A stretch of DNA of 40,987 nt from the NCBI GenBank assembly GCA_946404495.1, contig CAMJDT010000019.1:1-40987 (forward strand), in the 5' to 3' direction. The position numbers and the translations under genes are program-made. Under the pieces are notes generated by a model, which made no database searches, had not been told where the DNA came from, and saw nothing but the letters and a program-made list of their open reading frames with translations. This document shows, one piece after another, positions 15,326 through 24,768 of this stretch (position 1 is the first letter of the stretch; each line of letters starts with the position of its first letter). This DNA is from an uncultured Bacteroidales bacterium. GTDB taxonomy: Bacteria > Bacteroidota > Bacteroidia > Bacteroidales > Paludibacteraceae.

Positions 15326-16873
15326 ATGGAATTAAGCGAACAAGAACAAGTACGCAGACAAAGTTTGCAAGCGATGCGCGATATGGGTATCGATCCCTAC
15401 CCCGCGCAAGAATATGTTGTAACCGGTTATTCGGCAGATATCAAGGCCGGATTTGAAGATGAAAACCAACAGGCCGCATGGTACACGGGTAAGCCCGTAT
15501 CGATAGCCGGCCGACTGATGTCGAAGCGCATCATGGGTAAAGCCTCGTTTATTGAGTTGCAAGACTCAAAGGGCCGTATTCAGGTATATGTAAGCCGCGA
15601 CGACATTCAGGCTCCCGTAGCCGAAGGCGAACAAGCCACGACCGTGGAGCAACAGATGTATAACGTTGTATTCAAGAAACTGCTCGACATCGGCGACTTC
15701 ATCGGTATCGAGGGCTTTGTATTCCGCACCCAGATGGGCGAGATAAGCGTTCATGCCAAGAAACTGACCGTGCTGTCGAAGTCGATACGTCCGCTGCCTA
15801 TCGTTAAGTACAAAGACGGCGTAGCCTACGACGGCTTTAACGACCCCGAGCAACGCTATCGTCAGCGTTACGTGGACTTGGTGGTGAACGAGGGTGTCAG
15901 GAGCGTGTTTGAGAAACGTGCTACCATCCTTCGCACGATGCGTCAGGTCTTTGACGAGGCCGGATATACAGAGGTGGAGACTCCTATTCTGCAACAGATA
16001 GCCGGCGGCGCAAGTGCCCGTCCGTTCATCACGCATCATAACACGCTGGATGTGGATATGTACCTGCGTATCGCAACCGAGCTGTACCTGAAGCGCCTGA
16101 TCGTAGGCGGTTTTGAGGGCGTATATGAGATCGGTCGTAACTTCCGCAACGAGGGTATGGACCGCTCGCATAATCCCGAATTCACCTGCATGGAGCTCTA
16201 CGTCAGCTATAAGGACTACAACTGGATGATGTCCTTTACGGAGCAACTGCTGGAGAAGATCGCTATCGCCGTCAACGGTACCACCAAGGTGAAGATCGGA
16301 GACAACGAGATTGACTTCAAGGCTCCGTATCGTCGTCTGCCCATCCTGGAAGCTATCCGCGAGAAGACAGGCTATGATCTGAGCACGATGAGCGAGGATG
16401 AGATTCGTCCTATTGCCAAGAAACTCGGCGTGGAGGATACGGACAAGATGGGTAAGGGTAAACTTATCGACGAGATCTTCGGCGAGACCTGCGAAGGACA
16501 GTTTATTCAGCCTACCTTCATCATCGACTACCCCGTTGAGATGTCGCCTCTGACGAAGATGCATCGTTCGAAAGCCGGTCTGACTGAGCGTTTTGAGCTG
16601 ATGGTCAACGGTAAGGAGTTGGCTAATGCCTATTCGGAACTGAACGACCCGATTGACCAATACAACCGTTTCGTAGATCAGATGAAACTGGCGCAGAAGG
16701 GTGACGACGAAGCGATGGTTATCGACCACGATTTCGTACGTGCGCTCGAATACGGCATGCCTCCCACGAGCGGTATCGGTATCGGTATCGACCGTCTGGC
16801 TATCCTGATGACGGGTCAACCCACCATTCAGGAAGTACTGCTCTTCCCGACCATGAAGCCCGAGGTACAATAA
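15326..16873 (+). CDS. lysS: Lysyl-tRNA synthetase, class II
   Basis: 515 residues, usual length for bacterial LysRS. An N-terminal OB-fold (about 55-150; GRLMSKRIMGKASFIELQDSKG) binds the anticodon. The catalytic domain shows motif 2 (FRNEGMDRSHNPEFTCMELY) and motif 3 (GIGIGIDRLAILMTG), and ends with LLFPTMKPE. It charges tRNA-Lys with lysine using ATP. The gene lies 17 nt after the Thr-rich lipoprotein and 24 nt before gpsA with no promoter in between, so it probably belongs to a lipoprotein-lysS-gpsA-pgi-DUF1294 transcript. Confidence 0.96.
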   Translation: MELSEQEQVRRQSLQAMRDMGIDPYPAQEYVVTGYSADIKAGFEDENQQAAWYTGKPVSIAGRLMSKRIMGKASFIELQDSKGRIQVYVSRDDIQAPVAEGEQATTVEQQMYNVVFKKLLDIGDFIGIEGFVFRTQMGEISVHAKKLTVLSKSIRPLPIVKYKDGVAYDGFNDPEQRYRQRYVDLVVNEGVRSVFEKRATILRTMRQVFDEAGYTEVETPILQQIAGGASARPFITHHNTLDVDMYLRIATELYLKRLIVGGFEGVYEIGRNFRNEGMDRSHNPEFTCMELYVSYKDYNWMMSFTEQLLEKIAIAVNGTTKVKIGDNEIDFKAPYRRLPILEAIREKTGYDLSTMSEDEIRPIAKKLGVEDTDKMGKGKLIDEIFGETCEGQFIQPTFIIDYPVEMSPLTKMHRSKAGLTERFELMVNGKELANAYSELNDPIDQYNRFVDQMKLAQKGDDEAMVIDHDFVRALEYGMPPTSGIGIGIDRLAILMTGQPTIQEVLLFPTMKPEVQ

Positions 16874-16897
16874 GAAGAATACTAAACACCTACGACA

Positions 16898-17890
16898 ATG
16901 CAAAATACACGAGTAGCTATACTTGGTTCAGGTAGCTGGGGAACAGCCTTGGCCAAGATAGTCATGGAAAACGAGCGTTGCATCAACTGGTTCATCCGTC
17001 GCCAAGAGGTGATAGACGACTTTTGCCGTACGGGGCGCAATCCGACCTACCTGAATGCAGCCGCCTTCAATACTTCTCGTATCTGTTTCTCGACGGACAT
17101 CAACGAGGTGATAGCCAATTCGGATATCCTGATTCTGGCTATTCCGTCCCCCTATATCCGTCAATCGCTCAATAAGGTACGCCGTTCGATGCGCCGTAAG
17201 ATCGTCATCTCGGCCGTCAAGGGTATGGTGCCGGAGGAGAACGAGATCGTGACGGATTATCTGCATCATAAATTTGAGATTCCGCAGGAGAATCTGGCAG
17301 TAGTAGCCGGTCCGTGCCATGCCGAGGAGATTGCCTTGGAGCGATTGAGTTACCTCACGATCGGTTGCAAGAGCCGCGAGACCGCTTTACGCCTCTGTCC
17401 CCTACTCACAACCTCGCACGTGCACACGACTGCGAGCGATGATGTGGAGGGACTGGAGTACTCGAGCGTGATGAAGAATATCTACGCGATTGCCTTCGGT
17501 ATCTGCCACAGTTTGCGCTACGGAGATAACTTCCTCTCCGTCTTGATTGCCAACGGTATTCAGGAGATCCAGCGCTTCACCATGGCCTGCAATCCGGGCT
17601 ATCGTAATATCGATGCCAGCGGTTATCTGGGCGATGTGCTGGTAACGGCTTACTCCAATTTCTCCAGAAACCGTCAGTTCGGTAAAATGATCGGTATGGG
17701 TTATTCCGTCAAGGCGGCTCAGATGGAGATGGAAATGGTAGCAGAGGGTTACTACGGTACCTACGCTATCCACAAGGCCAATGAGCAACGTCAGGTTAAC
17801 CTGCCGATCGTGGATGCCATGTACGCGATTCTGTACGAACAGCAGTCGCCTACCTTCGTCATTCAGGAACTCACCCATATGTTAACATAA
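16898..17890 (+). CDS. gpsA: Glycerol-3-phosphate dehydrogenase [NAD(P)+]
   Basis: 330 residues. N-terminal Rossmann fold with AILGSGSWGTALAKI; substrate/catalytic lysines in SAVKGM and SVMKNIYAIAFGIC; conserved GPCHAEEIA. The enzyme reduces dihydroxyacetone phosphate to glycerol 3-phosphate, the backbone for phospholipids. Length matches the family. It sits between lysS and pgi, 18 nt before pgi, consistent with one transcript. Confidence 0.95.
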   Translation: MQNTRVAILGSGSWGTALAKIVMENERCINWFIRRQEVIDDFCRTGRNPTYLNAAAFNTSRICFSTDINEVIANSDILILAIPSPYIRQSLNKVRRSMRRKIVISAVKGMVPEENEIVTDYLHHKFEIPQENLAVVAGPCHAEEIALERLSYLTIGCKSRETALRLCPLLTTSHVHTTASDDVEGLEYSSVMKNIYAIAFGICHSLRYGDNFLSVLIANGIQEIQRFTMACNPGYRNIDASGYLGDVLVTAYSNFSRNRQFGKMIGMGYSVKAAQMEMEMVAEGYYGTYAIHKANEQRQVNLPIVDAMYAILYEQQSPTFVIQELTHMLT

Positions 17891-17908
17891 TAAAAAAGGT
17901 ATCTATAT

Positions 17909-19231
17909 ATGAAAGATTTACAATTTGATTACACCAAGGCCGTCCGCGCAGAGCAGATGACGGCTATTCGTCCTGCAGTTGAGAAGGCTATGTCCACCCT
18001 GACCACCGGTAGCGGCGCAGGTAACGACTTTATCGGTTGGCTTTCGCTGCCGAAGGATATCGAGGAGCAAATTGCCGACATCGAGGCTACGGCCAAGTTG
18101 TTGCGCGAAGAAAACGAAATGATCGTCTGCATTGGAATCGGCGGTTCGTACCTCGGAGCCAAGGCCGTAAACGAGGCTCTGTTGAGCTCGTTCAGCCAGC
18201 TCGAAGGCAACAAGCCTCAGGTGATCTATGCTGGTCAGAATATAGGCGAAGATTATCTGTATGAATTACAGACACTTCTTCGCAATCGCAAATTCGGCAT
18301 CATCTCTATCTCCAAGTCGGGTACGACAACCGAGCCGGCATTGGCTTTCCGTCTGTTGAAGACCCAACTGGAGCAGCAGCAAGGTAAGGAATCGGCCAAG
18401 AAGAATATCGTCTGCATTACCGACCGCAAGCGTGGCGCACTCCGCACGCTGGCTACCCAAGAGGGTTACAAGACTTACGTCATCGAGGATAACATAGGCG
18501 GACGCTTCTCCGTACTGTCGCCCGTAGGTCTGCTGCCGATTGCCTGCGCCGGATTCGATATCCGCAGCCTTATTGAGGGAGCTAAGCGCATGATGGACAT
18601 CTGCGCCCTACCCTTCGACGAGAACCCCGCTATGCAATATGCAGCTGCCCGCAATATCCTCTATCAGCAGGAAGGCAAGAAAGTGGAACTGCTGGCTAAC
18701 TTCCATCCCAAGTTGCACTATGTAAGCGAGTGGTGGAAACAGCTGTACGGCGAGAGCGAGGGTAAGGACGGTAAGGCAATCTTCCCCGCCAGCGTGGACT
18801 TCACGACCGATCTGCATTCGATGGGACAATATATCCAGGACGGCGAACGCCATCTGATGGAGACCGTTATCTCGGTGGAGAAACCCAACCACGAGGTGAT
18901 CTTCCCGCATGATGAGCAAAACCTGGACGGCCTGAATTTCTTGGCCGGCAAGCGCGTGGATGAGGTCAATAAGATGGCCGAACTTGGCACTATGCTCGCC
19001 CACGTGGACGGTGGTGTGCCCAATATGAAGTTCACCCTGCCCTGCCTCAACGAGTACTACCTGGGTCAGATGATCTACATGTTTGAGTTCGCCTGCGGTA
19101 TCAGCGGTTATATGCTGGAGGTCAATCCCTTCAATCAACCCGGCGTAGAGGCTTACAAGAAGAACATGTTCGCTTTGCTTGACAAACCCGGCTACGAGGA
19201 AGAGAGCAAGGCTATTCGTGCCCGTCTATGA
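17909..19231 (+). CDS. pgi: Glucose-6-phosphate isomerase
   Basis: 440 residues, the shorter bacterial PGI type. Visible are the sugar-phosphate-binding segment [32 protein letters not shown], and the signature [19 protein letters not shown], followed by the conserved C-terminal [16 protein letters not shown] with its catalytic-region lysine. It interconverts glucose 6-phosphate and fructose 6-phosphate. The stop overlaps the start of the DUF1294 gene (ATGA), indicating coupled translation. Confidence 0.96.
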   Translation: MKDLQFDYTKAVRAEQMTAIRPAVEKAMSTLTTGSGAGNDFIGWLSLPKDIEEQIADIEATAKLLREENEMIVCIGIGGSYLGAKAVNEALLSSFSQLEGNKPQVIYAGQNIGEDYLYELQTLLRNRKFGIISISKSGTTTEPALAFRLLKTQLEQQQGKESAKKNIVCITDRKRGALRTLATQEGYKTYVIEDNIGGRFSVLSPVGLLPIACAGFDIRSLIEGAKRMMDICALPFDENPAMQYAAARNILYQQEGKKVELLANFHPKLHYVSEWWKQLYGESEGKDGKAIFPASVDFTTDLHSMGQYIQDGERHLMETVISVEKPNHEVIFPHDEQNLDGLNFLAGKRVDEVNKMAELGTMLAHVDGGVPNMKFTLPCLNEYYLGQMIYMFEFACGISGYMLEVNPFNQPGVEAYKKNMFALLDKPGYEEESKAIRARL

Positions 19232-19524
19232 AAGAGATGCTGTGGGGAATAGGCGTTTATCTGGCCGTGGTGAATATCATCACGTATATCTGCTTTTGGG
19301 TAGATAAGTACCGCGCACGGCATAACCGTACCAGGAAGCGCATTCCCGAAGACTCGCTCTTCGGTCTGGCTATCCTAGGCGGCAGCATAGGCGCATGGCT
19401 CGCGATGTACACCTTGCACCACAAGACGCATCACCCTAAATTCACCTACGGAATACCGTTCATACTACTGCTGCAGATTGCAGGAGTAGTATGGGCGTTG
19501 TATTATTTCTCCGTAATTGATTAG
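19228..19524 (+). CDS. DUF1294 membrane protein
   Basis: 98 residues. Two to three hydrophobic segments around the family core [41 protein letters not shown]. The function of DUF1294 proteins is unknown. The start overlaps the pgi stop by four bases. The 3' end overlaps the convergent Nudix gene by four bases (both stops fall in TTAG at 19521-19524), leaving no space for a terminator between the two converging operons. Confidence 0.9.
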   Translation: MKEMLWGIGVYLAVVNIITYICFWVDKYRARHNRTRKRIPEDSLFGLAILGGSIGAWLAMYTLHHKTHHPKFTYGIPFILLLQIAGVVWALYYFSVID

Positions 19525-20078
19525 TTCTCTAAGGCGAAATACTTCCACAAAGGCGCTGCGTGAAGGGCTTGGATAATCTCACCGGATTCCAAGAGTTCAC
19601 GCACGTCTTTTTTATCCATCACATGCACATGAATATCTTCCGACACTTCCTCGTGAGGTGCTGTGATGCGTTCTACGTCGGTCGCGAGGAAGGTGATAGA
19701 GCGGTTGTTGTGGTTGGTGGGATTGGGTGAGAGGACCATAAACTCCTGCCAATTACCACCGCCGAAGCCGGTCTCTTCGCTCAGCTCGCGTTGGGCAGCC
19801 TCAAGAGGCGTCTCGCCCGGATCAATCACGCCGGCTACAATCTCATAGCGGGTCTCCCCTATGGCATGACGGTATTGGTCGATCATGACCATCTTACCGT
19901 CCTTGGTCACGGCGATGATGTTGATCCAATCCGGGAACTCGAGTATGAACCAGGTCGGGATACGATGTCCGTTGGGTAGTTCCACTTCCTCCTGACGTAC
20001 AGACAGCCACGGTCCGATACGCAGTATGTTCTCACTCTTAATGACTTTCCACTTTCTGTTCTGCAAAGGCTCTATCAT
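19521..20078 (-). CDS. Nudix hydrolase, ADP-ribose pyrophosphatase-like
   Basis: 185 residues. The Nudix box GVIDPGETPLEAAQRELSEE (then TGF) is complete, with the REL..EE catalytic glutamates. Preceding IAVTKDGKMVMIDQYRHAIGETRYEIVAG is typical of the ADP-ribose/sugar-nucleotide branch. It hydrolyses nucleoside diphosphates linked to another moiety; the substrate is not determined. Its first 41 bases overlap the end of the MATE gene, so the two are coupled. It is the last gene of the minus-strand operon and meets pgi-DUF1294 head-on. Confidence 0.92.
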   Translation of the reverse strand: MIEPLQNRKWKVIKSENILRIGPWLSVRQEEVELPNGHRIPTWFILEFPDWINIIAVTKDGKMVMIDQYRHAIGETRYEIVAGVIDPGETPLEAAQRELSEETGFGGGNWQEFMVLSPNPTNHNNRSITFLATDVERITAPHEEVSEDIHVHVMDKKDVRELLESGEIIQALHAAPLWKYFALEN

Positions 20079-21360
20079 AGGTCTTATTCCATTTAATCGT
20101 CAAATATACGAAGCGCGTGATCAGGTGCGCGAAATAGCCCACATAGAGAGCTTGTACCCCCAGCATCCGCTCTGTAGCTACGTAGCAGATCACAAAAGCC
20201 AAAGCCGCCCAAATCATCACGTTACGGATACTCTTGCCGTCCGTAGCACCCACAAAGATACCGTCCCACATAAAAGCATAGGTGGATAGTAGCGGCATGG
20301 CGGTCAGCCAACAGAGGAAGGGCATCGAGGCGAGAAGGATATCCTCCTTATCGGTCATCAGGCGTATGCAATCGAGTCCCCAGAGGCCATATACCAGGGT
20401 GAAGATTAGTCCGATAGCCGTGGACCACACGAAGAGCACCCGCACCACCCGCTTGACGCTCTGCCTGTCTTTCTCGCCGATATAGCGTCCCGTCAAGGCT
20501 TCGCCGGCATAGGCAAAGCCGTCGGCGAAGTAGGAGAAGAGCATAAAGAGCTTCATCAGGATCGAACCTACCGCCAACGCTTCGTCGCCGTAGCGGGCAG
20601 AGAGGGCCGTGAAGCCGACATAGATGATCATGAAACAGAGCGAGCGGATAAACAGGTCGCTATTGAGTGACATGAGCCGCCTGAGATCATGCCATGTGCC
20701 TAGTAGTTCCGAACGGGTCAGTCCGTCGAAGGTATGTCGATAGCGGAGGTACAAGATTAGGGCGGCTATTGATAGTCCGCTCACCTGCGCGATGACCGTT
20801 CCATACGCCACACCTATCGCGCCTAAAGGCGTCTTGACTGCCAACAGATAACTGGCCAACATATTCACACCATTGACCACGATGTCCGTAATCATAGGCG
20901 AGACGGTATCCTGCATGCCGATAAACCAGCCCTTGAGTGCCATGAGCGCCAAGGTGGCAGGTGCCGCCCAGATACGTACGCAGAAGTACTGCCGCGCAAA
21001 GGTCTCTACCTCCGGCGAGGAAGGTACGCAGGCCAGAACAACCCACACAAACAGATACTGTATTGCCCAAATGAGCAAGGTAGCCACGCCGGCTATCGCT
21101 AAGGATTGCGTCAACAGTCTTGCACAATGATGCCTATTTCCCGCTCCGTAAGCCTGTGCCGTCATGCCGGCTGTACCTACGCGCAGAAAGGCGAAGTTCC
21201 AGTACAGCAGGTCGAAGAGCATCGTTCCGATAGCGATACCGCCAATGATGGTGGCATCGGCAATATGGCCTACGATGGCGGTATCGACGAGACCTACCAG
21301 CGGTATCGTCACATTGGCCAGAATACTCGGCACGGCTAATTTCAGAACCTGTTTATTCAT
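20038..21360 (-). CDS. MATE family efflux transporter
   Basis: 440 residues, about twelve membrane segments. The N-terminus MNKQVLKLAVPSILANVTIP followed by LVGLVDTAIVGH is the canonical MATE start, and a second-half repeat begins around RSLCFMIIYVGFTALSARYG. MATE proteins export cationic drugs or metabolites using Na+ or H+ gradients; coupling to Na+ would fit a cell with Na+-NQR, as inference. The start is ATG 21360, which overlaps the mnmA stop (ATGA); an upstream in-frame extension to 21432 lies inside mnmA and is rejected. Confidence 0.93.
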   Translation of the reverse strand: MNKQVLKLAVPSILANVTIPLVGLVDTAIVGHIADATIIGGIAIGTMLFDLLYWNFAFLRVGTAGMTAQAYGAGNRHHCARLLTQSLAIAGVATLLIWAIQYLFVWVVLACVPSSPEVETFARQYFCVRIWAAPATLALMALKGWFIGMQDTVSPMITDIVVNGVNMLASYLLAVKTPLGAIGVAYGTVIAQVSGLSIAALILYLRYRHTFDGLTRSELLGTWHDLRRLMSLNSDLFIRSLCFMIIYVGFTALSARYGDEALAVGSILMKLFMLFSYFADGFAYAGEALTGRYIGEKDRQSVKRVVRVLFVWSTAIGLIFTLVYGLWGLDCIRLMTDKEDILLASMPFLCWLTAMPLLSTYAFMWDGIFVGATDGKSIRNVMIWAALAFVICYVATERMLGVQALYVGYFAHLITRFVYLTIKWNKTYDRAFAEQKVESH

Positions 21361-22406
21361 CTGATAAACCCTCCTCCTACAAGGCAATCGTTCTGGTATA
21401 ATACGGCAGATTGTCCGGGTGTAACGGCCCAAACAGGTTCATCGAAGATCAGTTTCTCTTCCTTAGGCAGATACTTTGCCGAGGTTGGTTGGCTGCGATA
21501 GCGTATCTGAGCCAGCACGGGTTCATCGTCCCGTCCGCGCCAGAATCCGCCTGAGAGCGGTACCTCGCGGGTATAGAGTTCGTCGTGCGAACCAAGCGTT
21601 ACGCGGTTGGTGGCAGCATCTATAGCCGTTACGAACATCGGCGTGCCGAGGGCAACACCCAGACCTTTTCGCTGACCGATTGTATAACAAGGGAAACCTT
21701 CATGACGCCCGAGCAGATGACCCTCACGGTCGATATAATCGCCTTGCTCAATCAAGCAACCCTGCTCCTGGAGGAAACGACGGTAGTCATTATTGGGCAC
21801 GAAACAAATCTCCTGTGACTCGCGTTTTTGGCTGAGTTTCTCAAAGCCGTGCGAGCGTGCCAATTCGCGCACTTGCTCCTTCGTAAGGTCGCCTAATGGG
21901 AAGATTGTACGACTCAGATTCTCTTCCGTCAGCATCCAAAGGAAGTAGGTCTGGTCCTTCTTTGTGTCGGCTGCACGGTGCAGAAAATAGTGTCCGTCTA
22001 TATTGCGAATGCGGGCGTAGTGTCCTGTTGCAATTCGTTCGCACCCGAATTCATCCGCCGCACGCAGCAGTTCGCCCCACTTGATATGCGAGTTACAAAG
22101 CACGCAAGGATTGGGCGTACGACCGTGCATGTATTCCGAAGTAAAGTTGGAGATGACATGCTCGCGGAAAATATCGCGGAAGTCGAGGATATGATGCTCA
22201 AAGCCCAACTGCTCTGCCAGGTGTTTGGCCTCCATGATGCTCTCTACGGAGCAGCAACCTTTCTCCTTAGCCAGGCAGGACTCTCGAATCGAATCGAACG
22301 TACGGAAGGTGACTCCGACCAATTCGTAGCCTTGTTCGAGCAGCAACATCGCAGCTACCGAGCTGTCGATGCCACCGCTCATAGCTATGAGCACGCGCTT
22401 GTTCAC
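21357..22406 (-). CDS. mnmA: tRNA-specific 2-thiouridylase MnmA
   Basis: 349 residues. The PP-loop AMSGGIDSSVAA is at residues 8-19; the catalytic cysteines are visible in TPNPCVLCN (about 100-108) and QEICFVPN (about 195-202). The enzyme activates U34 of Lys, Glu and Gln tRNAs and inserts sulfur. The segment CLAKEKGCCSVES near residue 50 is the Cys-containing loop of the subfamily common in Bacteroidota. The start is GTG at 22406 overlapping the nadA stop (GTGA). Linkage with nadA and the dehydrogenase is an operon arrangement without an obvious pathway link. Confidence 0.95.
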   Translation of the reverse strand: MNKRVLIAMSGGIDSSVAAMLLLEQGYELVGVTFRTFDSIRESCLAKEKGCCSVESIMEAKHLAEQLGFEHHILDFRDIFREHVISNFTSEYMHGRTPNPCVLCNSHIKWGELLRAADEFGCERIATGHYARIRNIDGHYFLHRAADTKKDQTYFLWMLTEENLSRTIFPLGDLTKEQVRELARSHGFEKLSQKRESQEICFVPNNDYRRFLQEQGCLIEQGDYIDREGHLLGRHEGFPCYTIGQRKGLGVALGTPMFVTAIDAATNRVTLGSHDELYTREVPLSGGFWRGRDDEPVLAQIRYRSQPTSAKYLPKEEKLIFDEPVWAVTPGQSAVLYQNDCLVGGGFIR

Positions 22407-23347
22407 TTACTCCACTCCAGCATTTTCTCAATCGGTGCCAACGCCTTAGCGGCTAATTCCTCGGGCACGATGACCTCGTTGGTCTCGTCGCGCAGGCATT
22501 CGTAGAGGCGTTCCAGCGTATTCTGACGCATGTACTCGCACTCGTTACAATGGCACCCTACTCCTTCGGTCATCTCCGGCGGCACGGGCAGGAACTCGGC
22601 TTCGGGACACGCTTTCTGCATCTCGTGGAGGATACCGCTCTCGGTCGCGATGATGAAGCGTTGCTCTTCGGGATGCTGCTTGACGTAACCTAACAGAGCC
22701 TGTGTGCTACCAATGACGTCGCTCAGGTTGAGGATTATCTGTTTGCACTCCGGGTGTGCCAGCACTTTGACACCCGGGTTCTGTTTCTTCAACTCGATAA
22801 GGGCCTCTACAGAGAAACGCGAATGCACATGGCAGGCGCCGTTCCAGAGCTCCATCTCACGGCCGGTAACCGATTGGATATAACGGCCTAAGTTCTGATC
22901 GGGACCAAAAAGGATCTTGGCATCCTCGGGCAGACGGTTGACTATTTTGAGGGCATTACTGCTCGTAACGACCACGTCGGTCAGGGCCTTGACGGCCGCA
23001 GAGGTATTGACGTAGGAGACTACCGTGTAGTCCGGATGTGCTTCTCGCCATGCCGCTAAGTCCTCAGCTCGGCAACTATCGGCCAACGAACAGCCCGCTG
23101 TCGGATCGGGAATGAGCACTTTCTTTTTCGGGCACAATATCTTGGCGGTCTCAGCCATAAAATGCACGCCGCACATCACGATGATATCCGCCTCCGTTTT
23201 GGCGGCCTGCTGCGCGAGCGCAAGACTGTCGCCTATGAAATCAGCCACATCCTGAATCTCAGGACGCTGATAGTAATGCGCCATGATGATGGCATTCTTC
23301 TCGCGGCACAACTGCCGTATCGCCGCCGCTAATTCTTGTTTATCCAT
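22403..23347 (-). CDS. nadA: Quinolinate synthase A
   Basis: 314 residues. It condenses iminoaspartate with dihydroxyacetone phosphate to quinolinate in NAD synthesis. The three 4Fe-4S ligands expected are present: Cys in IVMCGVHFMAETAK, in LAHPECKQ and in GVGCHCNECEYMR. HYYQRPEIQDVADFIGDSL is the conserved N-terminal motif. The start is ATG 23347, which lies in the last unit of the heptamer array (TTGATGG); an in-frame TTG three bases upstream is part of the same unit. nadB and nadC are not in the window. Confidence 0.95.
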   Translation of the reverse strand: MDKQELAAAIRQLCREKNAIIMAHYYQRPEIQDVADFIGDSLALAQQAAKTEADIIVMCGVHFMAETAKILCPKKKVLIPDPTAGCSLADSCRAEDLAAWREAHPDYTVVSYVNTSAAVKALTDVVVTSSNALKIVNRLPEDAKILFGPDQNLGRYIQSVTGREMELWNGACHVHSRFSVEALIELKKQNPGVKVLAHPECKQIILNLSDVIGSTQALLGYVKQHPEEQRFIIATESGILHEMQKACPEAEFLPVPPEMTEGVGCHCNECEYMRQNTLERLYECLRDETNEVIVPEELAAKALAPIEKMLEWSK

Positions 23348-23392
23348 CAATTATCAATTATCAACTGTCAATTATCAACTGTCAATTATCAA
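23344..23392 (-). repeat. Heptamer junction array TTGATAA/TTGACAG x7 between lpdA and nadA
   Basis: Reading the minus strand from directly after the lpdA stop TAG (23395-23393), seven 7-nt units run to 23344: TTGATAA, TTGACAG, TTGATAA, TTGACAG, TTGATAA, TTGATAA, TTGATGG. The last contains the nadA ATG. TGA or TAA in each unit places stops in all frames. Confidence 0.92.
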
Positions 23393-24730
23393 CTAAATAA
23401 GCGCTTCGCGCAGCACTTCGCTCACGGTCGGGTGCGGGAAGACCACCTGCAGGAACTCGGGTACGGTATATCCCATCCGTACGGCAAAGGAAGCCGCGGC
23501 CACAAATTCGGAACAGGGATTGCCTATCATATGCACGCCCAGCACGGTGTGACTCTTCTTATCCAGCAGCATCTTGACCAGACCGGTCTCACCCTCGTTC
23601 TCCGCCACAAAGCGGCCGGAGAAAGTCATCGGGATGGTATGTACTTCGCAGTCAAAGTCGTTCTCCGTGATACCTACAGAAGCAATCTCAGGATTGGTAT
23701 AGACTACCGACGGAATCGCGTTGTAGGCGATACGCTGTACGGGCATCTCGTTGAGCATTCTGCCTACAGCCACCTCGGCCTGACGGGAAGCGACATGCGC
23801 GAGCATGATCTTACCCGTAACATCACCTGCGGCATATACGTTCTTGAGGTTGGTACGCATAAAGTCATCGATGACGATGCCGCGGTTGTACTCCAGGTCG
23901 GTCAGGGCTTCGAGGCCGGTCAGATTGGCACGACGGCCTACCGAGATCAATATATGCTGTGCCTCCAGTTCCAGTTTCTCGCCTTCAGCCGTCTCGGCAA
24001 ATACTTTGTTGTCCTCAAGCGACATCACCTTGGTCGCCGTCAGGATACGGATACCGGCCTTGGTATATTTATCGCGCAGGATTGCCACCACCTCCTGATC
24101 CAGGTTCGGCAATATATTCGGCATCGCCTCAATTACCGTCACGGGTACGCCTAATTCGTGATAGAGCGTAGCGAACTCCATTCCAATCACGCCTCCGCCT
24201 ACGATAATCATCGATTCGGGCAGTTCGGTAGCCGCTAAGGCATCCGTCGAATCCCACACGGACGGATTATCCTTCACGCCCGGAATAGGCGGTACGAAGT
24301 TGACCGAACCCGTGCAGATCAAGAGGCGTTCGGCCTCGTAGGTCTCACCATTGCACGTGAGGGTCACCAACTCGTCGGTACGGCTTACGACCGCTGCGCT
24401 ACCGGTAACGACGGTACAATGTTCATTGTTGAGTTTGAGTTTGATGCCGGCGATGAGTTTGCGCACCACTTTCTGCTTGCGTTGTACCATCTTGGCGTAG
24501 TCAAACGTTACGCCTTCGGCCTTGACGCCGTATTTGTCGGCGTGCGTGGCGTTATAGTACTGTTTGGTACTGTAGAGCAAGGTCTTGGTAGGCACACAGC
24601 CTACGTTGAGACAGGTGCCTCCGAGGGCGTTTTGCTCAAAAAGAACGACATCCATTCCGGCCTTGGAGGCCTTTTCGGCAGCTGTATAACCCGCAGGTCC
24701 GCCGCCTAAGATTGCAAGATTGTATTTCAT
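23393..24730 (-). CDS. lpdA: Dihydrolipoyl dehydrogenase (E3) family flavoprotein
   Basis: 445 residues. FAD-binding AILGGGPAGYTAAEKASKAG at the N-terminus, redox-active disulfide GGTCLNVGCVPTKTLLYS (about 38-55), NAD-binding IIVGGGVIGMEFATLYHELG, a second FAD motif NVYAAGDVTG, and the catalytic HPTVSE at the C-terminus. It reoxidises dihydrolipoamide of 2-oxoacid dehydrogenase or glycine-cleavage complexes; no partner subunits are in the window, so the complex served is unknown. It is flanked on both sides by heptamer junction arrays. Confidence 0.93.
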   Translation of the reverse strand: MKYNLAILGGGPAGYTAAEKASKAGMDVVLFEQNALGGTCLNVGCVPTKTLLYSTKQYYNATHADKYGVKAEGVTFDYAKMVQRKQKVVRKLIAGIKLKLNNEHCTVVTGSAAVVSRTDELVTLTCNGETYEAERLLICTGSVNFVPPIPGVKDNPSVWDSTDALAATELPESMIIVGGGVIGMEFATLYHELGVPVTVIEAMPNILPNLDQEVVAILRDKYTKAGIRILTATKVMSLEDNKVFAETAEGEKLELEAQHILISVGRRANLTGLEALTDLEYNRGIVIDDFMRTNLKNVYAAGDVTGKIMLAHVASRQAEVAVGRMLNEMPVQRIAYNAIPSVVYTNPEIASVGITENDFDCEVHTIPMTFSGRFVAENEGETGLVKMLLDKKSHTVLGVHMIGNPCSEFVAAASFAVRMGYTVPEFLQVVFPHPTVSEVLREALI

Positions 24731-24733
24731 GGT

Positions 24734-24768
24734 TATAAATCTAAAATTTTCAATTTTAAATCTTAAAT
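24734..24768 (-). repeat. Heptamer junction array ATTTAAA-type x5 before lpdA
   Basis: Minus strand, from 24768 down: ATTTAAG, ATTTAAA, ATTGAAA, ATTTTAG, ATTTATA, then ACC and the lpdA ATG (24730-24728). The first unit contains the stop TAA (24765-24763) of the upstream gene. Units are degenerate but the 7-nt register is unbroken. Confidence 0.8.

Noticed and set aside
15566..16903. Open frame of 445 codons antisense to lysS
   Set aside because: LysRS motifs 2 and 3 are intact on the plus strand; the antisense frame is a shadow.
23344..23392. Tandem repeats as a CRISPR array
   Set aside because: Units are 7 nt, contiguous and without spacers; no cas genes are present.
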